Shown here: positions 1-7,089 of the stretch, piece after piece | Numbering within the stretch: position 1 is the stretch's first letter | Layout of the letters: each line of letters begins with the position of its first letter | Source of the DNA: Moraxellaceae bacterium UBA2031 | Lineage (GTDB): Bacteria > Pseudomonadota > Gammaproteobacteria > Pseudomonadales > Moraxellaceae | DNA length: 12,127 nucleotides | Assembly (NCBI GenBank): GCA_002333145.1 | Contig: DDBN01000144.1 | Span: 1-12,127 of the forward strand | Reading direction: 5' to 3' | Translations under genes and position numbers: made by a program | The notes under the pieces: model-generated | What the model was told of the DNA's origin: nothing | The model's input: the letters and a program-made list of their open reading frames with translations, nothing else | The model's database searches: none

Positions 1-1768
1 GTTCCACCTGCTTATCGTTCAGGTTTCCATGCTTATTGTCTGCCAACGAATTGGAAAGAATAAGAATAGAGTTCAGGGGTGTCCGCAGCTCATGCGACAT
101 GGTCGACAAAAACTCCGACTTGTACTTACTCGACATCTCAAGTGCGCTAGTTCTTTCCTCAAGTATCTTCTGGGACTCATGCAATGCTTCGTTTTTATCG
201 AGCAATTCATTGCGCTGATCTGCCAACAACTTGGCCTGCGCCTCAAGCTCCTCATTAATCACACGCAGCTCTTCCTGCTGTGCTTGCAAGCTTTCCTCTG
301 ATGCTCTCAATGCTTGCGCTTGCTCTTCTAGCTCTTCATAAGCCTTGCGTAGCTCCCCTTGCTGCTCCTGTAATTTCAACTCTGACGTCAACAGTGCTTG
401 CGCCTGCTCTTCAAGGTCATCATTGATTTCCTGCATGTCATCTTGCTGGCGCTTGAGTTGTTCAGCCTGCTTCTGCGTTTGCTGCAACATCTCGGACAGC
501 TTCATGCGTGACATGGCCGAGCTCACTGCAATCGCAATATGCTCGACACTTAAATTCAAAATCTCTAGCTCTTCAGTACCTAGGACATCAAGAGATCCGA
601 TTTCCAGCATGCCGCATAGTTCGCCTTCATGCAGAATGGGCGTGACTACAATATGGCGAGGCGTTGTTTCACCAAGACCAGAACTAACGACAATGTAGTC
701 ATCCGGCACTCGCGTCAAAACAATCTGCTTTTTCTCTATTGCCGCCTGCCCAACAAGGCCCTCCCCTATAGGAATACGATTGGATAGGTTCTTGCGCCAG
801 GTAAAGGCATAGCTTCCCTTGAGCACCATGTCCTTGCCATCAGGCAGATAAAACAGACCAACTTGGCCCCGTAATGCGGGTACCAGATAGTTCAGCATGC
901 GTTCAGCAAGTTCATCCGCGGATAATTCGCCACGCATCTGATTGGCCAGCTCTGTAACAGCCGTTTTAATGCGTTCAGCCCGACGATCTTCATCAAATCG
1001 GGACTTAAGACGATCACGCATCTTCTGAATCGAGCGCAGCATATTGCCTAATTCATCGCGTGCTGCCGTGACAATAGAGATCGACCAGTCGCCCTCGGCA
1101 ATTTTATTGGATGCCTCCACCGCATGGGTCAACGGCATAATGATCATTCTATTGGTAATCAACAGCGTCAGCCCGACCACCACAATCGCCAACACCGTGC
1201 CCAGAATCAGCCCGAGCAACCAGACATCATCATTGCGCTGTCGTACATCGCCAATTTTTTTGGAGAACCCCTGATAAACCCCTGCTTTGTATGACTCCAT
1301 CTGCGCATCGAAATCACGCTGCATTTGGGCCATTAGTTGCATTCGTTGAGCAGACTCGTCAGGCGTCAATCGACCAGAGACGATGTCTCGCGCGAGCGAA
1401 TCCGCATAGCGGTTGTATTCCCTGAATCCATCCAACAGCCGCAGCTGCTGCATGCGCCCATCTTCCTCTTGGGCTCGCGATAGCTGCTCCTGTAGCACGT
1501 CAGCACTGCTCTCTGCCTTGGCCAGCATAAGCCGATCGGCCTTGGTCATGGCTTGTGCGTAGCTTTCTTTGAGCCCGTTTAGCTGAACGGTATACGAGTT
1601 AACGGCCTCAAGCGCAGGCACATCCGTATGCTGAATTGCCTGCAGATGCACGGCTACATCACGGGTCGCGTAATAGTTGATGCCGAGGTACAGGAGAAAT
1701 CCAAAAAGGCTGAGAAAGGAAATGCTCAGCACCTTGACGCGAATGGAAAGGTTGTTGAACCAGCGCAT
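1..1768 (-). CDS. Membrane sensor histidine kinase (HAMP-GAF-coiled coil-HisKA), 3' end beyond window
   Basis: An open frame runs from ATG at 1768 to the left edge (589 codons) with no stop, so the ATP-binding domain and any receiver domains lie outside. Seen in the translation: a first membrane segment at about residues 11-32; a helical, Q/E/R-rich periplasmic region of about 150 residues (4HB-MCP or CHASE3-like); a second membrane segment at about 182-204; a HAMP linker at about 205-255; a GAF domain at about 275-418; a long coiled coil at about 420-545 built on a 28-residue repeat; then the HisKA dimerisation helix with the H-box SHELRTPLN and phospho-acceptor His559. From family knowledge, such proteins autophosphorylate in response to a signal and often carry C-terminal receiver domains; this one may be hybrid, which cannot be seen here. 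A GAGAGG Shine-Dalgarno sequence lies about 5 nt before the ATG. It diverges from the tRNA genes. The signal and partner are unknown. Confidence 0.92.
   Translation of the reverse strand, partial: MRWFNNLSIRVKVLSISFLSLFGFLLYLGINYYATRDVAVHLQAIQHTDVPALEAVNSYTVQLNGLKESYAQAMTKADRLMLAKAESSADVLQEQLSRAQEEDGRMQQLRLLDGFREYNRYADSLARDIVSGRLTPDESAQRMQLMAQMQRDFDAQMESYKAGVYQGFSKKIGDVRQRNDDVWLLGLILGTVLAIVVVGLTLLITNRMIIMPLTHAVEASNKIAEGDWSISIVTAARDELGNMLRSIQKMRDRLKSRFDEDRRAERIKTAVTELANQMRGELSADELAERMLNYLVPALRGQVGLFYLPDGKDMVLKGSYAFTWRKNLSNRIPIGEGLVGQAAIEKKQIVLTRVPDDYIVVSSGLGETTPRHIVVTPILHEGELCGMLEIGSLDVLGTEELEILNLSVEHIAIAVSSAMSRMKLSEMLQQTQKQAEQLKRQQDDMQEINDDLEEQAQALLTSELKLQEQQGELRKAYEELEEQAQALRASEESLQAQQEELRVINEELEAQAKLLADQRNELLDKNEALHESQKILEERTSALEMSSKYKSEFLSTMSHELRTPLNSILILSNSLADNKHGNLNDKQVE
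304..470 (-). repeat. 28-codon repeats encoding a coiled coil in the histidine kinase
   Basis: Within the kinase gene, a unit of 84 bp (28 residues, exactly four heptads) occurs about two and a half times. The protein blocks start DDLEEQAQAL, EELEEQAQAL and EELEAQAKLL, each followed by a variant of LQxQQxEL. The DNA copies of GCTTGCGC begin at 312 and 396, 84 bases apart. The third block continues leftward to about 220. The period keeps the heptad register, so copy-number change would lengthen or shorten the signalling helix without breaking it. This kind of repeat is common in large GAF/PAS hybrid kinases. Confidence 0.7.
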
Positions 1769-1905
1769 TGACGCCTCTCAGGTTGATCTTTAAGACCATT
1801 ATTTATGTGACTGGCCAGACAGGCCTTTTTCTTGAAATATACCCGTATTATTGAGATGGAGCGAGGCATCTATTACTAACCACTCTTAGGACTCTACTGA
1901 ATCGG

Positions 1906-1934
1906 TTGACGCTCCCTCGGGCCGTGGCTATGAT
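1906..1934 (+). promoter_or_regulatory. Sigma70 promoter for the tRNA-Cys/tRNA-Leu transcript
   Basis: TTGACG (1906-1911) and TATGAT (1929-1934) are separated by exactly 17 bases, each matching the consensus at five of six positions. The bases after the -10 are TCGCGTCC, a GC-rich discriminator of the kind known from stringently controlled stable-RNA promoters. The start site would be near 1941, about 20 nt before the tRNA-Cys 5' end. Growth-rate or ppGpp control is inferred from the discriminator only. Confidence 0.8.
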
Positions 1935-1960
1935 TCGCGTCCTCTCGCAGGTAAGTACCC

Positions 1961-2034
1961 GGCTGGGTAGCAAAATGGTTATGCAGCGGACTGCAACTCC
2001 GCGTACACCGGTTCGATTCCGGTCCCAGCCTCCA
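1961..2034 (+). tRNA. tRNA-Cys (anticodon GCA)
   Basis: A complete cloverleaf: acceptor arms GGCTGGG and CCCAGCC, anticodon stem-loop with GCA in the loop at about 1992-1994, T arm with GGTTCGATTCC, discriminator U, and encoded CCA (2032-2034). It is the first gene of a two-tRNA transcript with tRNA-Leu 38 nt downstream. In Escherichia coli the same pair is preceded by tRNA-Gly (glyW-cysT-leuZ); no tRNA-Gly is present here. Confidence 0.97.
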
Positions 2035-2072
2035 CTTTCCTATTGCCAGAAGCCTACTGCCGAGTCAGGCAT

Positions 2073-2159
2073 GCCCGGGTGGTGAAACTGGTAGACACAA
2101 GGGACTTAAAATCCCTCGGCCGCAAGGCTGTACGGGTTCGATTCCCGTCCCGGGCACCA
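2073..2159 (+). tRNA. tRNA-Leu (anticodon UAA)
   Basis: An 87-nt class II tRNA with acceptor arms GCCCGGG and CCCGGGC, D arm with the leucine-type TGGTAGACAC, anticodon stem GGGA/TCCC around a loop holding TAA, a variable arm with TCGGCCGCAAGGCTGT, T arm GGGTTCGATTCCC, discriminator A and encoded CCA. It reads UUA/UUG codons. No separate promoter or clear intrinsic terminator is visible next to it, so it is probably cut from the same precursor as tRNA-Cys. Confidence 0.97.
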
Positions 2160-2215
2160 CTTTTACTCCTCCCCCCCCTATGAATGAGTTTGCGACTAAC
2201 TTTGCCCTGCGTGCA

Positions 2216-2224
2216 TGGTAGAAT
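2216..2224 (+). promoter_or_regulatory. Candidate extended -10 promoter for the DUF748 gene
   Basis: TGGTAGAAT fits an extended -10 element (TGn plus TAGAAT, five of six matches), followed by a GC-rich ACGCGCGCC. No good -35 is found at 16-18 bp (CTAACT at 17 bp), which extended -10 promoters tolerate. The start would be near 2231, giving a leader of about 28 nt. Read-through from the tRNA transcript is an alternative source of expression. Confidence 0.45.
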
Positions 2225-2258
2225 ACGCGCGCCTTCATCACCGAATTTCTGAGCTGAC

Positions 2259-5200
2259 ATGCTTCCTCCCACCGTCAGGGACACCCTGGCTCGCTCTCTG
2301 ACGCCCAAGCGCAAGCGTTACGGCCTCGTTCTGTCCTGCCTACTCCTCGTCTATACCCTGCTCGGTCTTTTGGCTGCTCCAGGCTTCATCGCATCACTGG
2401 CAAAAGACTATGTGCGTGACACACTGAAACTGGAGTTGTCGATTGGCAAGCTTGAGGTAAACCCTCTCATGCTGGCCATTCGTATCGACAACCTCAAAGT
2501 GGCCGAGCCTGGCGGAGAGACGCTGGTTGGTGCTCGCAGCATCTATGTAAATGCTCAGCTTTGGCACTCCATTTGGCTCCGTGGCGCCAGTCTGGACGAA
2601 CTGGACTTGCTGGAGCCCTATATCAATGCACGCCTGAGCAAGGATGGCACTCTTAATCTATTGCAGCTTGCACCACCTGATGACGAAGAGCCATCAGGTG
2701 AAACCCGCTGGCGCATCGGCACCCTGAGTGTTCACCACGCGAAGATTGAGGTTCACGATGACTCACGGCCCACTCCGTTCAGCACGGTGTTTTCACCCCT
2801 GAATCTCAGTCTCTCTGAGCTGAGCTCACGCCCAAACAAGCAGGGCAACTACAACCTGCATGCAGAAACTGGCGAAGGGGAAGCACTGGACTGGGAGGGC
2901 TCTCTCGCCATGCAGCCTGTTCGCTCAACCGGCGTACTGACTATTTCAGGGCTTAAAGCCACTACTCCGTGGCGCTATCTGCAAGATGAACTTCCGATTA
3001 TTGTTGATGATGGCCGCATCACTATAAAGGGTAACTACGAACTATTAGCAGGAGACACGGTCACTTTTACCCTGCGTAAGGGCCAAATCATTGTGGAAGA
3101 CTTGGTTCTCCACCAGAAAACAGATAACCCGCTTGCCGTTGTAATGAGCCGTATGGACATGAATGGCATTGCACTGGATTGGCCAGCACAAACTGCATCT
3201 TTTGCCCTTCTCGACATTCAGAATGCGGCCGTTACTGAAGCCGATCGCAAAACAGTTCTGACTGGCTTCGCCGGACTGCAATTTAAACAAGGCCAGTACT
3301 CGCCGGCCAGTGCAAATATGTCTGACATCATCAGTCTTGCCAGCATTGAACTGAATACTTTTACGATGAACGACGATATTTCACTGCCCTCTTTGATCAG
3401 TCTGCCATCGTTAACTTTGCATCGCCTGAACGCCTCAACCACAGAGCAAAAAGCGCATATTGACCAGATTGCACTGACCGGAGGTGATCTCAGTGTTCGT
3501 CGCGAAGCTAATGGCACGCTCAACTGGGTCACGCGCCTCGATACGCTCACAAACCGTTTGGCAAAGGCCGCCATTACCTCCAACAAAGATACAGCGCCGA
3601 CCAATGCCAATTCGCCAGCCTGGATTACCACTCTGGGAGAGTTGGATCTAAATGATTTGCGTGTCGACCTTGAGGATCGTGTTCCCGTCCCCACGGTTAA
3701 GTCATCATTGGAAAGCATCAGCATGCGTATCTTTCCTCCTCAGGATGCCCAATCGCCCCATGTCCTGGAAGGAAAGCTGGCAATCAGTACAGGCGGTTCT
3801 CTTGCATTCAAGGGTTCATTTAATGAACAGCCCCTCAGTGTCACTGCGGAGATGAACCTTCAAGAACTTAGCCTTCCTCCGCTCGCCCCCTATGCCACAG
3901 AGTACGCACGTTTTGCACTAGAGAGTGGTGTCCTCGATACGCGCGGCAAGTTCACGTTCAAACAAGGCAAACAAACTCAGGCCAATTTCTCCGGTCAGGT
4001 GGCAGTTCGCAAATTTGCAGCCAATGATCTTGATCAAGATGAGCGTTTTCTGGCGTGGCAAGCCCTTAGTATTGAAGGGCTTGAATGGCAGATGGAGCCG
4101 GGGAAATTAGTTATCCGGGACATCATTGCAGAGCAGCCTTTTTCTCGTGTCATTATCGATGCCGATCGCACCATTAACTTGATGCGTGTTCTAGATGCCG
4201 GAAGCGCAGAACTCTACGTTGACGAAACTGTCAAAAAAACGGCAGCTGCAAATGACCCCACTTATCCAGTACGAATTGACCGTATCCGTATGCGCAATGG
4301 CGCCATGCTCTTTGGTGACCTGACACTGCGCCCACAGTTTGCTACCGGCATCCAATCGCTCAACGGCGACATCACTGGGCTTTCTACCGCGCCAAACGCG
4401 CGTGCCAAGGTCAGTCTCCACGGACGAGTGGATCAATATGGCCAAGCCGATATTACGGGCTCGCTCAGCCCTATGGCGGGTGACCAATTCACCGATATCG
4501 CCGTTAAATTCCAGAATTTGGAGCTCACTACACTTACTCCCTACTCTGCCAAGTTTGCCGGCTACCGTATCGACAAGGGCAAGATGTCGATGGATCTCGG
4601 TTACAAGATTAACCAACGCCAACTGAATGCGACCAACAAGGTGGTACTCAATCAACTGACGCTGGGCGAAAAAGTTGAAAGTGCCGACGCAATCAAGCTG
4701 CCTATCAAGCTGGCATTGGCCATCATGAAAGACAAAAACGGCAATATTGATTTGGACCTACCCGTGACAGGAAGCCTAGATGATCCGCAGTTCAAGGTGG
4801 GGCCGCTGATCTGGAAAGCGCTCATCAACGTACTGACCAAAGTTGCCACCTCACCGTTTAACTTCATATCAGGACTGGTCGGTGGCGGTGAAAACATGGA
4901 CAGCCTGCCGTTCCGTACCGGCTCTTCTGCATTAGAGCCGGAAACACAGACCCGTCTTGATACGCTTGCTAAAGCATTGATTGAGCGCCCCGCAATCGGC
5001 ATAGAGATCCGCGGCTCATTTGATCCAAATGCAGATGCACTGGCCATACGACGCTCCAAATTTGAAGCCAATCTGCGCAAGCAAAACCCTGATGGGGCAA
5101 AAACCCGTAGCGTGCTCGAGTCAATGTTTAAGCAAAAGCTAGGCGCTGAGGCATTGGCTCAACAACGTGCATTGAGTCTGCGCCCTGCAGAAGAGCAAGC

Positions 5201-5450
5201 CCGTAACAAAGACGAATTGCAGGTTGCCGAAGCACTCTATCTGAAATCATTGGAAGACGAGTTAACGGCTCGCGAAGTGGTTCTAGATGGTGACTTACGC
5301 CAGATTGCATTGGATCGCGCCAGTCAGGTTCGTAATACGCTAGTAGAAACCCACAAAATAGATGAAGGCCGTGTATTTATCATGGAGCCGGAAACCACTC
5401 AGGCCCAGGATAATAAAATCATTATGAAGGTAACGTTGACTGCATCATGA
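2259..5450 (+). CDS. DUF748 / AsmA-like family envelope protein
   Basis: A 1063-residue protein with a basic N-terminus (KRKR at 17-20), one membrane anchor at about 21-45, and a very long beta-rich remainder predicted to lie in the periplasm. Early motifs (LELSIGKLEVNPLMLAIRIDNL) and the late segment at about 817-850 (KDKNGNIDLDLPVTGSLDDP) are the usual signatures of DUF748 proteins in the AsmA-like group. Residues about 880-935 (FRTGSSALEPE followed by LAKAL and IEIRGSFDP) resemble the OmpA-like tail many DUF748 proteins carry. AsmA relatives such as TamB and YhdP act in envelope assembly or phospholipid transport between membranes; a similar role here is inference. The start is the first ATG before the membrane anchor; the ribosome-binding site is weak. 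It stands alone on its strand, convergent with the GIY-YIG gene 23 bp away. The substrate is unknown. Confidence 0.9.
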   Translation: MLPPTVRDTLARSLTPKRKRYGLVLSCLLLVYTLLGLLAAPGFIASLAKDYVRDTLKLELSIGKLEVNPLMLAIRIDNLKVAEPGGETLVGARSIYVNAQLWHSIWLRGASLDELDLLEPYINARLSKDGTLNLLQLAPPDDEEPSGETRWRIGTLSVHHAKIEVHDDSRPTPFSTVFSPLNLSLSELSSRPNKQGNYNLHAETGEGEALDWEGSLAMQPVRSTGVLTISGLKATTPWRYLQDELPIIVDDGRITIKGNYELLAGDTVTFTLRKGQIIVEDLVLHQKTDNPLAVVMSRMDMNGIALDWPAQTASFALLDIQNAAVTEADRKTVLTGFAGLQFKQGQYSPASANMSDIISLASIELNTFTMNDDISLPSLISLPSLTLHRLNASTTEQKAHIDQIALTGGDLSVRREANGTLNWVTRLDTLTNRLAKAAITSNKDTAPTNANSPAWITTLGELDLNDLRVDLEDRVPVPTVKSSLESISMRIFPPQDAQSPHVLEGKLAISTGGSLAFKGSFNEQPLSVTAEMNLQELSLPPLAPYATEYARFALESGVLDTRGKFTFKQGKQTQANFSGQVAVRKFAANDLDQDERFLAWQALSIEGLEWQMEPGKLVIRDIIAEQPFSRVIIDADRTINLMRVLDAGSAELYVDETVKKTAAANDPTYPVRIDRIRMRNGAMLFGDLTLRPQFATGIQSLNGDITGLSTAPNARAKVSLHGRVDQYGQADITGSLSPMAGDQFTDIAVKFQNLELTTLTPYSAKFAGYRIDKGKMSMDLGYKINQRQLNATNKVVLNQLTLGEKVESADAIKLPIKLALAIMKDKNGNIDLDLPVTGSLDDPQFKVGPLIWKALINVLTKVATSPFNFISGLVGGGENMDSLPFRTGSSALEPETQTRLDTLAKALIERPAIGIEIRGSFDPNADALAIRRSKFEANLRKQNPDGAKTRSVLESMFKQKLGAEALAQQRALSLRPAEEQARNKDELQVAEALYLKSLEDELTAREVVLDGDLRQIALDRASQVRNTLVETHKIDEGRVFIMEPETTQAQDNKIIMKVTLTAS

Positions 5451-5473
5451 CGATGCGCTGGCCTATTAGACGA

Positions 5474-5749
5474 TTACTCACTTATGGTGCGGCCATACGG
5501 ATAGCTGGCACAAAATGCCAGCTTTTCCGTAGGTGTAAGTTGCTTAAGAGCATACTCAGCACGCAATGCCGATGATCGATCCGAGAAACCCTGTACGGCC
5601 AGAATACGTAAAGGCTTTCGTGATCGCGTGTACTTGGCACCTTTGCCCGCCACATGAAGTGCGAAACGTTTTTCGACATTTACAGCAATGCCCGTGTAAA
5701 GGCTTCCACCCTCGCACTCCAATACATACAAAAACCATCCGTCTGACAT
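5474..5749 (-). CDS. GIY-YIG nuclease-fold protein, UPF0213/YhbQ-like
   Basis: A 91-residue protein covering a single GIY-YIG domain. The two strands carry LYVLEC (residues 7-12) and SLYTGI (16-21); these hold the family's two motif positions, with Tyr8 and Tyr18 as the aligned tyrosines. Arg28 in EKRF, the HVAGKGAKYTRSR stretch (32-44) typical of UPF0213, and Glu65 in ALRAEYALKQL supply the other expected catalytic-site residues. Family members such as YhbQ are small stand-alone nuclease-like proteins of poorly known role, possibly in DNA repair. The ATG at 5749 lies 2 nt after the stop codon of the upstream flavoprotein gene, so the two are almost certainly co-transcribed and probably translationally coupled; a weak GAGAG lies before it. 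The 3' end contains the terminator of the convergent gene. Confidence 0.88.
   Translation of the reverse strand: MSDGWFLYVLECEGGSLYTGIAVNVEKRFALHVAGKGAKYTRSRKPLRILAVQGFSDRSSALRAEYALKQLTPTEKLAFCASYPYGRTISE
5503..5526 (+). terminator. Rho-independent terminator of the DUF748 gene, inside the convergent gene
   Basis: A perfect 8-bp stem AGCTGGCA/TGCCAGCT with loop CAAAA is followed by TTTT on the plus strand, 53 nt after the DUF748 stop codon. On the minus strand the hairpin is followed by ATCCG, so it should stop only rightward transcription. It lies within the GIY-YIG coding sequence (codons about 75-83). The T tract is short, so efficiency is uncertain. Confidence 0.65.
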
Positions 5750-5751
5750 GA

Positions 5752-7008
5752 TTAGCTCTCGCTATGAGCCCCGGACGACAACCAGTCCACTGCACCTTGC
5801 CCCGCCACGCGACCAGATGCAAAACAAGCGGTGAGTAGATAGCCTCCCGTTGGCGCCTCCCAATCAATCATTTCGCCGGCGCAAAATACACCAGGCATTG
5901 CCTTAAGCATGAGATGGGAATCCAGAGCATTAAAATCCACACCACCCGCCGTGCTGATTGCTTCATCTAACGGACGACAGGCGATCAACTTCAACGGCAA
6001 TGACTTAATGGCAGCCGCAACAGTAGCCGGTGACGATTGGCAGCCTTCTGCACACTCACGTAATAGCCCTGCCTTCACGCCATCTAACCCTGTTACTTTA
6101 CGCAGGTGATTAGAAAAAGAGTTTTTACCCTGTGGCTTTTCCAGCGCACGCTGTATCTGCTCTGAAGATTTTCCTGGCAACAAGTCCAATCGCAACTCAG
6201 CACACCCCTTGGACTCAATCTGGTCACGTATCGCCGATGACAGGGCATAGATAAGGCCTCCCTCCATGCCGGTTGCTGTCACCACACACTCCCCTTCGCG
6301 CTGCAGCAACTGCTCCGGCACTGACGGCATAGAAATCGACACAGATTTAAGTGGCACGCCCGCAAAACGCTCACGAAAATAATCACTCCAGCCTTCCACA
6401 TCAAAACCACAATTAGAGGGTCGTAATGGCAATAGTGAGACGCCCTGTTCGTGTAGCAATGGCATCCATGCTCCATCCGAACCCAGTCGCGACCAACTGC
6501 CGCCTCCAAGAGCCAAGACAGCCGCATCGGCGTGATGCAACACCTCACCTTCTGGTGAGAGAAAACGCAAACGACCGTCATCCGCCCAACCAGTAAAACG
6601 GTGCCGCTGATGAAAGCGAACGCCCTGACCGCGCAAACGATGCAGCCACGCCCTCAGTAAAGGAGCTGCCTTCATGTCTAACGGAAAAACCCGACCAGAG
6701 CTACCAACAAAGGTTTCGATTCCCAAGGCATGAATCCACTCGCGCAATGCATCAGAAGTAAACGCATTGAGCCACGTACCCACTTCGACCTGACGTGCGC
6801 CGTATCGAGCGACGAATGCAGCATGGGGCTCTGAGTGGGTAATATTCATTCCTCCCACTCCAGCCAAAAGAAACTTACGCCCCACAGATGGCATAGCATC
6901 AAACACATCTACGGCAATGCCTGCATTAGCGAGCATTTCCGCGGCCATCAACCCCGCAGGACCGCCGCCAATAACAGCTACATTTTTACGTTCAGATGTA
7001 ACGGTCAT
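5752..7008 (-). CDS. FAD-dependent oxidoreductase, HI0933 family (PP_4765-like flavoprotein)
   Basis: A 418-residue flavoprotein. A Rossmann FAD-binding motif (VAVIGGGPAGL, about residues 10-20) opens the protein, followed by GRKFLLAGVGGMNITHSEP (about 43-61), the signature block of the HI0933/BaiN-like family in the variant form seen in the PP_4765 subfamily. Near the C-terminus, FNALDSHLMLKAMPGVFCAG followed by GGYLLTACFASGRVAG forms the second flavin-contact region. The reaction and substrate are not known; related BaiN was proposed to be a bile-acid reductase, but that should not be carried over here. ATG at 7008 is preferred because it directly precedes the Rossmann strand; a TTG four codons upstream (7020) is the alternative. 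It begins only about 30 nt after the glcB terminator and ends 2 nt before the GIY-YIG gene, forming a two-gene unit. Confidence 0.88.
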   Translation of the reverse strand: MTVTSERKNVAVIGGGPAGLMAAEMLANAGIAVDVFDAMPSVGRKFLLAGVGGMNITHSEPHAAFVARYGARQVEVGTWLNAFTSDALREWIHALGIETFVGSSGRVFPLDMKAAPLLRAWLHRLRGQGVRFHQRHRFTGWADDGRLRFLSPEGEVLHHADAAVLALGGGSWSRLGSDGAWMPLLHEQGVSLLPLRPSNCGFDVEGWSDYFRERFAGVPLKSVSISMPSVPEQLLQREGECVVTATGMEGGLIYALSSAIRDQIESKGCAELRLDLLPGKSSEQIQRALEKPQGKNSFSNHLRKVTGLDGVKAGLLRECAEGCQSSPATVAAAIKSLPLKLIACRPLDEAISTAGGVDFNALDSHLMLKAMPGVFCAGEMIDWEAPTGGYLLTACFASGRVAGQGAVDWLSSGAHSES

Positions 7009-7029
7009 GTGTGTACTCAATGCAGAAAA

Positions 7030-7068
7030 TAATCAGACAAAAAGAAGGCCGCACAGGGCGGCCTTCTT
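7030..7068 (-). terminator. Rho-independent terminator of glcB
   Basis: A perfect 11-bp inverted repeat (AAGAAGGCCGC at 7042-7052, GCGGCCTTCTT at 7058-7068) with a 5-nt loop. On the minus strand it is followed by a T-rich run (TTCTTTTTGTCT), and it begins 21 nt after the glcB stop codon. On the plus strand the following bases are mixed, so it is mainly a leftward terminator. Confidence 0.92.
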
Positions 7069-7089
7069 CAAGAACAAACGCAAGCTGGA

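Noticed and set aside
1814..1832. GGCC-AGACA-GGCC followed by TTTTT on the plus strand
   Set aside because: The stem is only 4 bp and no plus-strand gene upstream would need a terminator here.
2054..2314. Minus-strand open frame of 86 codons containing the string DGNRTRTALRPRDFKS
   Set aside because: This is the well-known artefact of translating the antisense strand of a tRNA-Leu gene; it also overlaps the promoter and start of the DUF748 gene.
4191..4655. 154-codon open frame antisense to the DUF748 gene
   Set aside because: It lies wholly within a well-supported coding sequence, with no ribosome-binding site and no recognisable motif.
5442..5456. GCATC-ATGAC-GATGC hairpin around the DUF748 stop codon
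   Set aside because: It has a 5-bp stem with no T run on either strand; the hairpin at 5503-5526 is a much better terminator.
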